This document shows, one piece after another, positions 1 through 11,719 of a DNA stretch of 64,000 bases. Both the position numbers and the translations under genes were made by a program. The stretch is taken from contig NC_041408.2 in NCBI RefSeq assembly GCF_900747795.2, positions 92,890,259-92,954,258 on the forward strand, given 5' to 3'. The notes under the pieces are model-generated. The model did no database searches and was not told the DNA's origin. It was given only the letters and a program-made list of their open reading frames with translations. How positions within the stretch are numbered: position 1 is the first letter of the stretch; each line of letters opens with the position of its first letter. This DNA comes from Erpetoichthys calabaricus (taxonomy: Eukaryota; Chordata; Cladistia; Polypteriformes; Polypteridae).

Positions 1-484
1 GGTGTGATGGGGGTGATTTGGACCCCACAAAGAGAAAGGAAGCTCGCCAGTCTAATGTCTCATGTTTTACGTTGCTCTACAGGGGCTATAACACAATAAG
101 AGGGCTAAGATTACAGTTGAAGTTACCGTAGCCTTTCACTCTTCGTTATTGGCTGTCACAAATAGGGGCCGTGCTGGAATGCTGACGTCCAAAAAGGGCA
201 AGGTCCACTTCCACATCATTATTGTGCATAAACTTTAAAATCGAAGGCATCGTGGAGTTCTAAGAATTTCATTTGCAGGTCGTAACATGAGGGCCAAAAA
301 CAAGATTCTGTGACGTGGCGTTGGCGTTATATGAGTAGTTAGCTGAATGAATCTTTGCATCTCTGCTTGAAGCCAACAGAATTCCTAATCTTCATTCCGC
401 CCATCACGCTGATGAATTGGAGTCTTACCAGCGGTGTGAAGACGTCTTGCTAAACTTATCGATGTTCTGCTTTCTTTTCCACAG
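1..484 (+). other. MAP4K3 intron (partial), no exon recognised
   Basis: This stretch ends in a polypyrimidine tract and the AG acceptor at 483-484 that opens the first visible exon. I see no coding segment in it that fits the CNH domain upstream of that exon, and no repeat that I recognise. It is most simply the 3' part of a MAP4K3 intron. Confidence 0.6.
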
Positions 485-2626
485 ATACACCGCAGTCGTG
501 CGTGATTCACGTCACCCAGCTCGAGAGAGACACCATCTTAGTGTGCCTCGATCGTGAGTATTCCTTTAGGTCTCCTCACCGCATTCTGTTCCCACATCAG
601 CGCCTCACTTCCTGAACTCTCATGTGTCTTTTCACCCCACAGGGTGTATAAAAATCGTCAATCTGCAAGGAAGGTTGAAGTCCAGTCGAAAGCTTTCCGC
701 CGAGTTAACGTTTAACTTTCAAATCGAGTCAATAGGTAAGTGAAACCCCACAGTAAGTTCCAGTTCTTCCTTTGCATTTTCTGTTACATTCAAACATGGG
801 GCTTGAGGGACCCAGAGAGTTGGGCAGCCGTCTGTCTGTTGTGTACGCCAGCCGCTAGCGAAGGTTACCGCCCTTGGCAGTCTCTGCCCAAGCTAGGAGG
901 CGGTCCGTCATGTGGCGACTGTACATTAGGGCTTCTACCTAAAACAGAACTTGTGGTAGTGCAGGTGCTCGGCGTGTGCAGCGGTATGTGACGGCCCTCC
1001 AGAATTGTGTTAACATGCGGTTTACAGTGTGAACCAAAAGGTTTTACATCAGAAGGCGATTTCCATCAAAGTGTTCGCTCTCTCATTTTCTACCCTTAGC
1101 AGAAAGAGGAGCCTTAATCAGGTGACCGATTGATCACCTGATGACGACCTCCTTACCTTAAGTGTTTTAATTCTTCCTCACCTGGAAGATGGAGGCCTGT
1201 GAAAAGAGAGAATACCAAAATGTGTGAGACGACTCGACGGCGCGACTGCATTTTCAGTCAGTGGCTTATTGTGGCTAACGCACTTCCTTCTTTTCTTACC
1301 TTCATTGTAGTTTGTCTGCAAGACAGCGTTTTGGCTTTCTGGAAACACGGCATGCAAGGAAGAAGCTTCAGGTCAAATGAAGTAAGGAAGCCTGTTAAGT
1401 TTTAATTTAACACTTTTGTTAAATATGTTGTGCCGGTTGAGAAAACTGGTTGTACTGCAAAGGAGGATGGACGGGGGGGACACATGTATAGCCGTGTGAA
1501 AAACGAAGTACACCCCACGGAAACTGCTGACATTTTCAACAGGCAAACATTGGATCTTCATGCAAACGGTGACTACAGATAAAGGTGATGACACGTCAGA
1601 CTGGCATGGCGTATTTATTCTCATAATCGAAACCAACAAAAAGGCAGATTTGATAAAAAAAAAAACATAGATAGTAAGTGTGCCCTGTGATCACAAGGGG
1701 GCGCCATTGAGCCCCAAACCCAAGACAGCGATACACCACCTGTTATTAGAACAAAAATAAAGGATTTCTATTCTATTTCTCGCAGGGCACTTCGTCTCCC
1801 CAGTAATTTGCCACAATAGCGATACACAAATGACACAATTCATCCTCCTCTGCCTCTCGTGACTCAAATGAAGTGAAGCAGCGGACTCCTTTTAAGTCGG
1901 ATCCAGGAATGCTTCTGGTGTCACACTGTGTCCTCGTGGAAAGAAAAGTAGGGAGGTCCTCCCCTGACGGCACCCTCTATCGATACCCAGGGACCCCAAC
2001 AGGCCTGCACTTCCGGACTCTACAAGTCCCAAGCACCCCTGTGGATGTCCCGATTGGGTTAACATACGAGGATCACTGCCACTTAGTGTGTGGGGGTTGG
2101 AACCACTCCTGATCCTTGGCTTTACTCCATCATTCCATGAAATCATACCAGCTGGGTACAAATTTAGTTCCTTGCCCCTCTGGCCAATCCACTTGCGTCA
2201 TTGCACTGGCCTCTATCAGCACCTACTCCTAACCTCTCTCTTGGGGATCCGACGGTGATGTAATCTGAACATGTGACCCGTTAAGTGCATTTGGCGGCCA
2301 CCAAGTTGGTCAGGCCCACTCACTTGTGGCACTTTTTCGTCGGCGATGCGCTCATCGTACGATATGACCACTAATGGAGTTACTTTCTTCTAATCACAGA
2401 TCACTCAAGAAATCTCGGATAACACCAGAATATTCAAGCTGTTAGGCTCGGACAGGTGAGTGGAATGACGGTAGGGTGGGTTTCAACAAAGGGATGGCGA
2501 TCCGGTGCTGATATTTTCTTGTATTTCTCTCATTCCAGGGTGGTGGTTCTGGAAAGCCGACCCACTGACAACCCAACAGCCAACAGTAACCTGTACATTT
2601 TAGCGGGACACGAGAACAGTTACTGA
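485..2626 (+). CDS. MAP4K3: MAP4K3 (GLK kinase), last five coding exons; end of CNH domain
   Basis: MAP4K3 is a germinal-centre-kinase-type MAP4K of the cytoplasm that signals to JNK and, with amino acids, to mTORC1; only the end of its regulatory citron-homology (CNH) domain is in the window. Exons, joined in frame with GT-AG introns: 485-553, 643-735, 1311-1381, 2400-2455, 2539-2626. They read [15 protein letters not shown], then [17 protein letters not shown], then [20 protein letters not shown], then [18 protein letters not shown], then [16 protein letters not shown] and the family's C terminus [13 protein letters not shown] before TGA at 2624-2626. The variant residues ([16 protein letters not shown]) fit my recollection of MAP4K3 rather than MAP4K5, and SOS1 next door supports that. 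The kinase domain lies upstream, outside the window. No frameshift or stop is seen. The paralogue call is recall-based; the family is certain. Confidence 0.92.
1382..2399 (+). other. MAP4K3 intron
   Basis: Intron between the CNH exons ending at 1381 (donor GTAAGG) and starting at 2400 (acceptor CACAG). The central part (about 1750-2250) is moderately GC-rich and may be an old retroelement relic, but I could not place it in a family. Short reading frames here on both strands have no recognisable homology. Confidence 0.6.
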
Positions 2627-3960
2627 CGGCGGTGCATGGAGTTTGAGGCGCTCGCTCAGGAATGGAGTTGGACGACACTACTGCTTGCGCATCTCAGAGC
2701 GTTTGGACCTCGACGGCATTTGAGTTGCGTTGGACTCTATTTATTGTGGCATGTCATGAAGGCGCGGAGGACTTTTGTTTTGTTGGTTTTTATTTTATTT
2801 TAAGTGTTGCCACCACTTCTTTTACCACACAAGTGCTTAACTGACTTCTCTGTAATCTTTGTACATATATCTGTAGTATTTTGGAAGCCGCTTACTTCAT
2901 TCAGTTGAAGGTGTACACTAAGACGTAATGTAGATATTAGCGCGTATTCGGTTGTACAGGCGTCCTAACTGTACAGATGTAAAGGACTGGGAGTGTTGCA
3001 AATAATTATTTGAGATTAATATTTAAGGGCTCGGGTGGAGCTGAATAATCATCCGAACACGGCAGACCAGAGCGCTGCACCCACGCGACTAACAACGATT
3101 TTAATCATGGCATCGATTTCACTTACATGCCAATCTTTTTAACCGTACATTTGTTTTTGCTTTTTTTTTTTTAAATCTTTCTCTTTTTAAGTTGCTCGTA
3201 TCTTCAGTACCGCGGTGTACAAACACTGCTGTCTTTCCAATTTGCACATCGAGTGTTACAAATGTATCCTGTAAAAAAAACAAAAATGAAATCTGTACGT
3301 ATACTCACTTAGGCAAGCTGTGATTTTGTGGATTTCGTCATCACAATCGACGAGACGTCTAGCCGGATAGTGGAACGCACCTTTCTACAGTAACTGACAC
3401 AAATCAATGTATCATACTGAAATATTATTCTTTTATACGTGTTTGTTTCGTTTTCTAACTGCAGTTTTTAGCTGAGTTTGTCAACGCGCTGTCTGTCCGG
3501 TGGTACGGGCCTCAGGCCTCGAGTGTCTTAATTCTGCCAAACGTCGTTATTACGGAGTAGATTGTCACCTGCAGTTTCATGTTACTGTGAAGTACGCAAT
3601 CTTAACGAGCGCAAACATTCCTTGTCGGAGATACCCGGGGACTTCCACGAGTTTTAAGACGATGCCAAAATGTACTTTAGGTTGGAGTTCTCATCACACG
3701 ACGGCCAAAATTAGTTAGGGATTCTACCTCGTGCAATTCTGTTTGGTTGGGGTGCCATTAACGCTAAGGAAATGCCCACTACGACATGTTTCTCCCCACC
3801 CCATTGTGATCTGTCGCCACAAGACGGATGCGTAGCTCACACAAACTTCTGATTGTTTTTTTTAATTTTATTTTAAATTTATCAATAACATGGTTACATT
3901 TTCGCTATGTGCTGCATCGTGTATATAATGTAAAATAAAATCTGTCAGTTTTACATGCTG
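2627..3960 (+). other. MAP4K3: MAP4K3 3' untranslated region
   Basis: Sequence after the MAP4K3 stop is AT-rich, has no long frame and no repeat I recognise, and runs to an AATAAA at 3934-3939. The end near 3955-3990 is inferred from that signal; other AATAAA-like variants further upstream could give shorter transcripts. Confidence 0.65.
3934..3939 (+). promoter_or_regulatory. MAP4K3 poly(A) signal
   Basis: A perfect AATAAA followed within about 20 bases by T/G-rich sequence, the usual arrangement of a vertebrate cleavage site. It is the best candidate for the end of the MAP4K3 transcript. Confidence 0.6.
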
Positions 3961-5254
3961 CACCTTCACTTGCGTTTTGTTTATTCAGTGTCACCAGCAG
4001 GAGGCGCAAACGGTGCAGTCAAAGATATGGAGGATTGGAATTCGGGCTAAGGACGGACGGACGGACGGACGACCTTTGGATTTTTTGACAGCAGGATCCA
4101 TCGGAGGAATTCAAGGTAAATGAAAAAGAGAAAGCGAAGTGCGCTGCCTTAGCATCTGCAACCTCACCCATGGCTGCCATGTCTAGACTGGGGTCTCGAG
4201 CACTCATGTGGTCACCTCCCTCTCTCTCTGTGTGTGTAGACGTGCTGTGTATCTGACACCGAGTCCTCACGTGCAGCGAGAGGGCCAAGTGGAGCTGCGT
4301 GAAGCCGACATCACACCGCGCGACTTTACGTTTGTTGGGATGTCAGACTGGTCGGCTGATCTCGTTGCTGGAGCAGCTCAGCTTAAATGACTCAAACTCA
4401 CCTTCTGATGCAACACGTATTAGTTGGGGGCGGGGCCTAAAACTTCCTGGAATTATTTATAAAAAATATATATATATATATATACATACATATATATATC
4501 TTATATATAATTCACCTGCCTCCTCACTCACTCACATCCATCTGAAGCCGAATGTGCAGTCACCTTCTGTGCCACTGCCCGAAAAACCTTACGAGACCGA
4601 CATCCAACCCCAACATCGCGGCAGGCGGTGGATTTAACCTACGCATTATACAACTGTCTTCAACAGGTACATTCATGACTTAAACATTTCAAAGTTCGTC
4701 TCACTTCCAACTTACACAAATGCCTCTAAAGAGAAAATTTGCTTCATCGCGGCAGGCGGCGGATTTAGCCTACGCATTTCCGGATTATTATTCTAAAATC
4801 CCAAATCCTTCCGCCCAGGCGTAGGATATTAGCCCCGATCACAGCCAACCCTCACACTCAAAATAATACGTAAGAACATATTATTGTTAAGTACTTTCAG
4901 CGGGCGAGTGATGTGAAGGTGCAAGTTAAAGATGGGCCACATCAAGGGAAATTACTACCAAGCAGTGAGAGGGTCTTTACAAAAAGTGTACTCTACAGAG
5001 AGATTTTACAACTTTAGTTACATACTGACAGGCCTCCAGTATACAAACAAAAAACATTGTCAATGATAGCAGGTCTTTTTTAAGTGTACAGTATTTTTTG
5101 CCGTGATAAAGTCAGACATATCCCAAACCTCTTAGTTAATAATCATTACTTACATCACTTTCTTATTTCTTACTTATCATTTGTTCTTCATACACTACTG
5201 ACACAAACTCGTGCCCATTTCATCTTACGTTGTCGAAATGGGCTTTTTGTCTAG

Positions 5255-5284
<30 letters not shown>
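3961..5284. other. Intergenic, simple repeats only
   Basis: Holds a short GACG tetranucleotide run (about 4053-4072), a (TA)n tract (about 4465-4510) and a (TA)n/(CA)n tract (5256-5284). A motif 'catcgcggcaggcggyggattta' type of phrase occurs twice (around 4614 and 4747) and marks a local duplication or two copies of one unknown repeat. No gene recognised. Confidence 0.5.
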
Positions 5285-5286
<2 letters not shown>

Positions 5287-5703
5287 AGGGGGCTTTGCTC
5301 GCCCACCCCCGGGTTTGGTTTACCGGATAAACAATTTAAAGAGATTGTTATTTTCATGGGAATTGTGACATATGCATTATTTTCACTTTTACTTTAAAAC
5401 TTAACGTAAAAACAGTATTTGTCCTTTATTTCCGGCCCTTAGCGTGGTTAAATCTTTATCTCGCAGGACGTATAACGCTGCTCAGATTGTGAAGGGGGGG
5501 GCGGCTGGACACATGCTAAGGAGAAGCGGTCGGATCATCTGCTGGCTTTCTGCTGCTGGCGAGCTGCGTGTTTTGCTTGTCATTGTTTTAAGAGCTGGGA
5601 GCAAGTTACAGTGTCTCTCGCGGGACTTCAGATTGTCTTCTGAGAAGATCACGTCCCATCTCCCTAGTCTCACCCCAAAAGTTTTTTTTTTTTATAATAG
5701 AGA
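5285..5703 (-). mobile_element. Non-autonomous Helitron, copy H2
   Basis: Read on the minus strand it starts TCTCTATTATA (5703 downward) and ends in a GC-rich hairpin (GAGCAAAGCCCCC) followed by CTAG at 5288-5285. Helitrons begin with TC, lack terminal inverted repeats and end in a hairpin plus CTRR, so the structure fits. The ends match those of copies at 44485, 48872 and 57353. It carries no helicase frame. Next to its 5' end is a (TA)n tract. Confidence 0.7.
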
Positions 5704-5705
5704 AG

Positions 5706-5759
<54 letters not shown>
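5706..5759. repeat. (TA)n microsatellite
   Basis: About 50 bases of uninterrupted alternating TA directly between the Helitron copy and an LTR-like element. Confidence 0.9.
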
Positions 5760-5763
<4 letters not shown>

Positions 5764-6292
5764 CAAAGGCACTATATTGCACCCAACCCGACACAGATTG
5801 GACACGGGAGGCACGTGTAAAATTACATTTTTATTTTCTTCAGCTGGAGGGTACGTCTTCCCCGTGTCCCCCAAACACAAGCACTAAAACCAAAACACTC
5901 CTCTCTTCTGCCAGCACTCCTCCACAAGCTTAGTCCTCCCGACTCTGGCCGTTGAGTGGTGGTTGCTGGCTGATTTTATGGACCACCCAGAAGTGCCCCA
6001 GGTGCTTGATTACCTGTTTCCGGTTGCACTCCCAGGTGGGGCTGAAGAGTCGTCCACTTGGTGCTCAGGAGCCCATGCAGCGGCCCCTGGCGGCCACCCC
6101 AGATCCCAACAGGGCTGTGGAGAACTCCATCTCCCATGAAGCCCTGCGGGAGGTTGAGGCATCGCTCCAACGCAGGGCGGCGGCCATCCAGCGTCCAGGG
6201 GGAGGTATTGCACCGTCCAGGGCTGCTCCCCCTGAATATATAGTGAAGGGGTGTCCCGGCCAGGCATGGGACCCGACCCGACCGTCTGCCAC
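5760..6292 (-). mobile_element. Probable solo LTR fossil, copy 1
   Basis: About 530 bp. On the minus strand it has an early GC-rich part, a TATA-like ATAAAA (near 5975), then an AATAAA signal near 5835 and a closing CTTTGTCA, which is the order promoter - poly(A) signal expected of an LTR (U3-R-U5). Four other copies of related layout occur at 20.9, 25.7, 37.5 and 63.2 kb. No internal coding region is attached. The family is unknown to me; a Ty3-like or ERV-like origin is a guess. It is a fossil, moderately old judging by divergence between copies. Confidence 0.45.
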
Positions 6293-6293
6293 A

Positions 6294-6524
6294 ATATACT
6301 TTTTAAAAACTACGCTTATATTAAGTTAAAAAGTGTACTAAAAAGTAAAAAATAAGTCTGTCATACATCACTCGTAAAATAAAAGCGTGGGCATTTTTGC
6401 TAAGATTTTATTGATTGATGAAAAGCGCCCACGCTTTTATTTTACGAGTGATGTATGACAGACTTATTTTTTACTTTTTAGTACACTTTTTAACTTAATA
6501 TAAGCGTAGTTTTTAAAGAATATT
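6294..6524. mobile_element. Fold-back element, copy 1
   Basis: Two arms, 6294-6392 and 6426-6524, are inverted copies of each other and nearly identical over about 95 bases, separated by a loop of roughly 33 bases. The outer ends are AT-rich with TTTAAAAAC. A second copy with the same arms is at 63695-63929, so this is a dispersed element, not a chance palindrome. It codes for nothing. It resembles palindromic MITEs; the autonomous partner is unknown. Confidence 0.85.
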
Positions 6525-6545
6525 TTTATATACAGTATATATATT

Positions 6546-7065
6546 ACTTTCAACTTTTTGGTCTTGGGTTTGTTTTAGTATAATTTTGTAATCAATATTT
6601 TAACACTTCCTTAAATATAAAGGCGGAGTGGTGGCCCTGAGGGTAGGGATCTGCCCTTTTCAATCGGAAGGTTGCCGGTTCGAATCCTGTAAACGCCAAT
6701 AGGGACTCTGCTCTGTTGGGCCCTTAACCTGCAATTGCTGAGCTCTTGCAGTAGTGAGGAAAGCGCTATATAAATGGAAAGAATTATTACTTATTATTAA
6801 TATTTCTATCCGTTACTAGCGCCATCTACTGGTGAAATCTTGAACTATCCTTCATATGAAAATTTCATTTCTTAATTAACATGGATTAATTGATCGATTA
6901 GTGAAACTGATTGTTGCTTCATGTATTGTCATCAGAAGTGAGTAAGTGTGCAAACTTTCAAGTCATTTGGACAATAGGAAGTGGGTTAAATATCGATTAC
7001 AAGATTAGTACCAGACAACAAACGGGTGAAGTTAAAAGAAGCCTGGTAAAGAAACAAAACGTATA
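6546..7065 (-). repeat. Dispersed repeat R, copy 1, split by a SINE
   Basis: The same sequence occurs in the opposite orientation at about 61216-61530 (shared phrases include GGTCTTGGGTTTGTTTT, CTAGCGCCATCTA and TCATATGAAAATTTCATT). Comparison with that copy shows that 6619-6797 is a later SINE insertion. Superfamily not recognised. Confidence 0.7.
6619..6797 (+). mobile_element. tRNA-headed SINE inserted in repeat R
   Basis: Starts GGCGGAGTGGTGGC (box A-like), has GGTTCGAATCC (box B) about 55 bases on, and ends in AGCGCTATATAAATGG plus an ATT-rich tail. Flanking A/T-rich words (TAAATAT and TAATATT) match the uninterrupted sequence in the 61.4-kb copy of repeat R. Related heads start at 43286 and 54374. 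Confidence 0.75.
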
Positions 7066-7494
7066 AAATTTACAGCAATTCCTTTTAGTCCCAGCGCTGG
7101 AATCAGTCCCTGTGCTCATCTCTTATTCCCGTATCTAAAGTCTCCTGCATTTTTTTCCCCCAAATTTCTTCCCTGGTAGCAAATCATCTTCCCTTCTGTC
7201 TCAGTTTTATTTTTGGTGAACAAAAAGAAGTCCCAGGGAGCGATGGCTGGCGGGTGTCAGACACTTTATGACAGACGACGCGGTGTGTGCAGTTGCAAAA
7301 GGCAGTTTTGGGCTCGACGCTTCTGCTTTTCATTAAACTACTGAGGCCTCTACGGGAATGTCGCTGATTAACATTCTTTATGAACAAGTCCATTAGTGTT
7401 GAAAATCAATCATCATTGTCTTTGAAAAGTCTGCCATGATGGTTTACAGAAGAAAAAAAACAATTAAAAGTCTCGTGCTTTCCACCCACCATAA
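7066..7494. other. Intergenic, nothing recognised
   Basis: Unique-looking sequence between repeat R and a truncated SINE. The frame on the minus strand at 7184-7393 shows no recognisable motif. Confidence 0.5.
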
Positions 7495-7623
7495 TCCATC
7501 CATCCATTTTCCAACCCGCTGAATCCGAACACAGGGTCACGGGGGTCTGCTGGAGCCAATCCCAGCCAACACAGGGCACAAGGCAGGGACCAATCCTGGG
7601 CAGGGTGCCAGCCCACCGCAGAC
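7495..7623 (-). mobile_element. Truncated SINE (abundant family S), 3' half
   Basis: Minus-strand copy of the commonest SINE in the window; it retains the tail (GGATGGATGG), the 'GGCTCCAGCAGACCCCC' region and part of the middle, but not the tRNA-like head. 5' truncation is typical of target-primed insertion. Confidence 0.85.
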
Positions 7624-7679
7624 CCACCATAATGAGAGGGGAAATTAGTCTTTGTGTTTATGTTTCCGTCCAGCTGCTT

Positions 7680-7995
7680 GCGTCTCTGTCATTCCAAAAG
7701 ATTGCGCGTCACAGACGCGTGTGGTAATGAAATGCATTGCACTTGCCATTCCAACAGATGGCGCATCACAAACATTAACACTGCTTTTACAAATCCCATA
7801 CCAACTGGCACTTAACCAACATATGCATTGCATTTCTCACTCCAACAAATGGTGCACCCCAAACATTTGTAGTAATGCATGTTATTGCAAAAAATATTTG
7901 GGATGTGCCATCTTGTTGGAATGACAAATGCAGTGCATTTTATTACAGTACATTTCAACAGCTGGTGCACTGCAAATGTTAATGCAGAATACACT
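7680..7995. repeat. Degenerate minisatellite
   Basis: A phrase of the type CATTCCAACAGATGGCGCA - CACAAACATTT - GTAATGAAATGCATTGC recurs four to five times with variable spacing (from about 7689, 7748, 7838, 7913 in reverse, 7960). One unit is inverted. Short frames here are by-products. Confidence 0.65.
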
Positions 7996-8954
7996 GAGGT
8001 CTACGTTGAATACTTTAAGATGGTGCGTATCTATGCAGGGGAGGCCATGGGAATGTTTGTTAGAGATTGCAGCTTTACTAAACCAAACATCTATAGATAC
8101 ACATATCACAAAATAAAATATTATATCCTCCAGTAGTGGTAGAGCAGGAATTTTAAGATATAGCACTAAAGAAAAGATCCACTTAAGCTTCTTTGAATGT
8201 CAGCTTACACTCCAATAAATAATGTAGTCAAAGGAAGCTCCTGGCAGTCGGCTCTGTCCACTTGGAGTGTGTGGGAGGCCTGGTCCCAGGCCCGGGCAGG
8301 TGCGATGTCTTCCATCAGTCCCTCTGTTCGTAGGCGAGCTTTTACTGTACACTTCCCTCAAAGTCTCTTTGTATGCTCGGATTTTGGTACCAATTGCCAG
8401 ACATGAGTTTCCGTCTTTGCTAACACGGTTCAATTTTAAATAGCGCACTGTAACTGCTGACAGACCACTAACTGGCCATCGCCAAAGAAGGACCACACCA
8501 GCACCTTGGTGAGCTGCTCCATTTGTCTCTCCTTATTGCCCTCTTCCTGTCTGCTCGCTTACGTTGCTTAAATGATTCAGACGTCTCTGTTTGTGACCTT
8601 GGTTACCCATCTTAACATAAAATTAAACTGACAGATCACAGTGGCGCACTTCAGACATTTGGCTACATAGCCAGAGAATCAAACACAAGAAATCCGCACT
8701 CGACTGATTAGCCAGACCGTAGGCATATTCGATGACTACACCCTGCTCCCGTGCTATTGAGCGATTCTGGGGGTTTTTTGGGACTCCCCCCCTTTGTGTA
8801 TTCATTCCTTCAATGAAATTTGTACCTCTGATTACAGAGAGTCTTAAAATGAATTAAACTCATCCTTTGTTACTTGAGGAATTACTGCATTCAAACAGGG
8901 GAGGGAACCTTTAAAAAAAACCCTGGCCCACAAAAACTCAACTCTTAATATCTA
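7996..8954. other. Intergenic, nothing recognised
   Basis: No gene-like exon, no TE family that I can name. The frame on the minus strand at 8200-8496 lacks recognisable domains. Confidence 0.5.
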
Positions 8955-9211
8955 CCATGTTTCTCCGAAAATATGACTGGGTCTTATATTAAATTTTTGC
9001 TCCAAAAGTTGCACTTGGACTTATTTTCAGGGTATATCTTATATTTATTCATGTACAACAATATACATTTATCCAAATACAGTCATGTCATCTTCTTCTG
9101 GTATATCGTCATAACTCTCCACATTCAAACCCTGAATATCTTGCTGCTCCAGCCACTTTGAGGATCCTACGTAATCGATGTGCGCACTTCAATGTTTGAT
9201 GAATGGGTCGA

Positions 9212-11166
9212 CGTCCATCCATCCATCCATTATCCAACCCGCTACAGTGCATCCAGAAAGTATTCCCAGTGCATCACTGTTTCCACATTTTGTTATGTTA
9301 CAGCCTTATTCCAAAATGGATTAAATTCATTTTTTCCCTCAGAATTCTACACACAACACCCCATAATGACAACGTGAAAAAAGTTTACTTGAGATTTTTG
9401 CAAATTTATTAAAAATAAAAAAAATTGAGAAAGCACATGTCCATAAGTATTCACAGCCTTTGCCATGAAGCTCCAAATTGAGCTCAGGTTCATCCTGTGT
9501 CCCCTGATCATCCTTGAGATGTTTCTGCAGCTTCATTGGAGTCCACCTGTGGTAAATTCAGTTGACTGGACCGGATTTGGAAAGGCACACACCTGTCTAT
9601 AGAAGGTCCCACAGTTGACAGTTCATGTCAGAGCACAAACCAAGCATGAAGTCAAAGGAATTGTCTGTGGACCTCCGAGACAGGATTGTCTCAAGGCACA
9701 AATCTGGGGAAGGTTACAGAAAAATTTCTGCTGCTTTGAAGGTCCCAATGAGCACAGTGACCTCCATCATCCATAAGTGGAAGAACTTCGAAACCACCAG
9801 GACTCTTCCTAGAGCTGGACAGACATCTAAACTGAGCGATCGGGGGAGAAGGGCCTTAGTCAGGGAGGTGACCAAGAACCCGATGGTCACTCTGTCAGAG
9901 ATCTAGAGGTCCTCTGTGGAAAGAGGAGAACCTTCCAGAAGGACAACCATCTCTGCAGCAATCCACCAATCAGGCCTGTATGGTAGAGTGGCCAGATGGA
10001 AGCCACTCCTTAGTAAAAGGCACATGGCAGCCCGCCTGGAGTTTGCCAAAAGGCACCTGAAGGACTCTCAGACCATGAGAAAGAAAATTCTCTGGTCTGA
10101 TGAGACAAAGATTGAACTCTTTGGTGTGAATGCCAGGCGTCACGTTTGGAGGAAACCAGGCACCGCTCATCACCAGGCCAATACCATCCCTACAGTGAAG
10201 CATGGTGGTGACAGCATCATGCTGTGAGGACTGGGAGACTAGTCAGGATAAAGGGAAAGATGACTGCAGCAATGTACAGAGACAACCTGGATGAAAACCT
10301 GCTCCAGAGCGCTCTTGACCTCAGATTGGGGTGACAGTTCATCTTTCAGTAGGACAACGACCCTAAGCACACAGCCAAGATATCAAAGGAGTGGCTTCAG
10401 GACAACTCTGTGAATGTCCTTGAGTGGCCCAGCCAGAGCCCAGACTTGAATCTGATTGAACATCTCTGGAGAGATCTTAAAATGGCTGTGCACCGACGCT
10501 TCCCATCCAACCTGATGGAGCTTGAGAGGTGCTGCAAAGAGGAATGGGCCAAACTGGCCAAGGATAGGTGTGCCAAGCTTGTGGCATCATATTCAACAAG
10601 ACTTGAGGCTGGAATTGCTGCCAAAGGGGCATCGACAAAGTATTGAGCAAAGGCTGTGAATACTTATGGACATGGGATTTCTCAATTTTTTTATTTTTAA
10701 TAAATTTGCAAAAACCTCAAGTAAACTTTTTTCACGTTGTCATTATGGGGTGTTGTGTGCAGAATTCTGAGGAAAAAAATGAATTTAATCCATTTTGGAG
10801 TAAGGCTGTAACATAACAAAATGTGGAAAACGTGATGAAGCGCTGTGAATACTTTCTGGATGCACTGTATATCCTAACTGCAGGGTCACGGAGGTCTGCT
10901 GGAGCCAATCCCAGCCAACACAAGGCACAAGGCAGGAAACAAACCCCGGCAGGGCACCAGCCCACCGCAGGGCACACACACCAAGCACACAGTAGGGCCA
11001 ATTTAGAATCGCCAATGCACCTAACCTGCATGTCTTTGGACTGTGGGAGGAAACCCACGCAGACACGGGGAGAACATGCAAACTCCACGCAGGGAGGACC
11101 TGGGAAGCGAACCCAGGTCTCCTAACGGCGAGGCAGGAGCGCCACCCACTGCGCCACCGTGCCGCC
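9212..11166 (-). mobile_element. SINE family S, near full length, split by Tc1
   Basis: Minus-strand SINE in two pieces, 9212-9242 (tail) and 10870-11166 (body and head with the box-like GGTGGCGCAGTGGGTGGCG). The word GAATGGGTCGA stands at 9201-9211 and again at 11167-11177: a target-site duplication of 11 bases (14 with one mismatch). Insertion was therefore by reverse transcription, and the Tc1 came later. Confidence 0.9.
9245..10867 (+). mobile_element. Tc1-like transposon, full length, inactive
   Basis: 1623 bp between TA dinucleotides (9243-9244 and 10868-10869). Inverted ends begin CAGTGCATCCAGAAAGTATT. The transposase is read from ATG at 9625: an HTH part (KELSVDLRDRIVSRHKSG), GRPR-like region, the first catalytic Asp in [13 protein letters not shown], the PTVKHGGDS block, and the end [13 protein letters not shown] with the terminal Glu. 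It is dead: an in-frame stop follows TLSEI near 9906, another follows the SIML block near 10228, and the middle block with the second Asp is out of frame. This is a common fish Tc1 type and inserted into the SINE. Confidence 0.95.
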
Positions 11167-11369
11167 GAATGGGTCGATGTGGTGAAGCCAAATGCCAAGC
11201 ATTTGCATGCATTTGTGGTGCTTCGATATTCAAGTGTCGCATATTCCCCAAAGTAATGACACGACACGTTTTAAAAATCTCACATACCATATTTTTTTTT
11301 GTACCTTACAGTAGCATCAGAATGTACGGTGGCGGCGTATTTGAGCCACAGAGAAAAAAAATAAAGACA

Positions 11370-11715
11370 TAATGAAAAGGTCTATTTTGTGATTAAAGTG
11401 GAAATGTTGGCTTTAATCTCGAAATCTCCAGTTTAACCTCGTAGTTTATCACTGAAGTAGACTGTCGTAAACGTCATCTTAAAACTGACCCACTTGTTAA
11501 TCGCTATGCGCTTCTGGGGCTTCCTCCCAACCTGACAGCAGCGATCGCCACACAGAACACGTACATTTATGACATTCCAACTTTCTGCACATTTAGAATC
11601 CTCTGATTTCTACTTGATATCACTTTCATGATGAAATGCATTAAAATATGTATGTTACATGTTACAGATAAATCATTAACTTTGTTTAAATAATGAGTAC
11701 TCTAATAATTACACA
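11370..11715 (+). repeat. Dispersed repeat, paired with 26990-27350
   Basis: Shares the phrases CTTTAATCTCGAAAT, CGTAGTTTAT, CATCTTAAAA, TGCTTCTGGG(G)CTT and the order of all of them with 26990-27350. It belongs to one unknown DNA-transposon-like repeat; in the other copy it sits inside a Harbinger element. Confidence 0.6.
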
Positions 11716-11719
11716 CATG

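Larger units (their letters stand above)
9150..11355 (+). repeat. Repeat R, copy 2 fragment, split by SINE and Tc1
   Basis: 9150-9211 and 11167-11355 together match 61040-61200 (shared ATCGATGTTTGATGAA-type word, GTGGTGAAGC, ATTTGTGGTGCTT, CGCATATTCCCC, CTCACATACCAT). The two parts are separated by the SINE described next. Confidence 0.65.

Noticed and set aside
485-2626. MAP4K5 instead of MAP4K3, and SOS2 instead of SOS1
   Set aside because: Residues [16 protein letters not shown] and [10 protein letters not shown] fit MAP4K3 and SOS1 as I recall them, and the two calls support each other. The opposite pair is still possible and should be tested with more exons.
5952-6329. 125-residue frame as a gene
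   Set aside because: It lies inside the LTR-like fossil and is GC-driven, with overlapping open frames on both strands.
6619-6700. tRNA gene, from the box A/box B pattern
   Set aside because: It is the head of a SINE: no cloverleaf with paired acceptor stem, and it continues into a SINE tail. The same holds for 43286, 54374 and the family S heads.
10823-11372. 100-160-residue frames in the SINE region
   Set aside because: Translations of the SINE body; similar frames recur wherever family S is present (24132, 30158, 48492).
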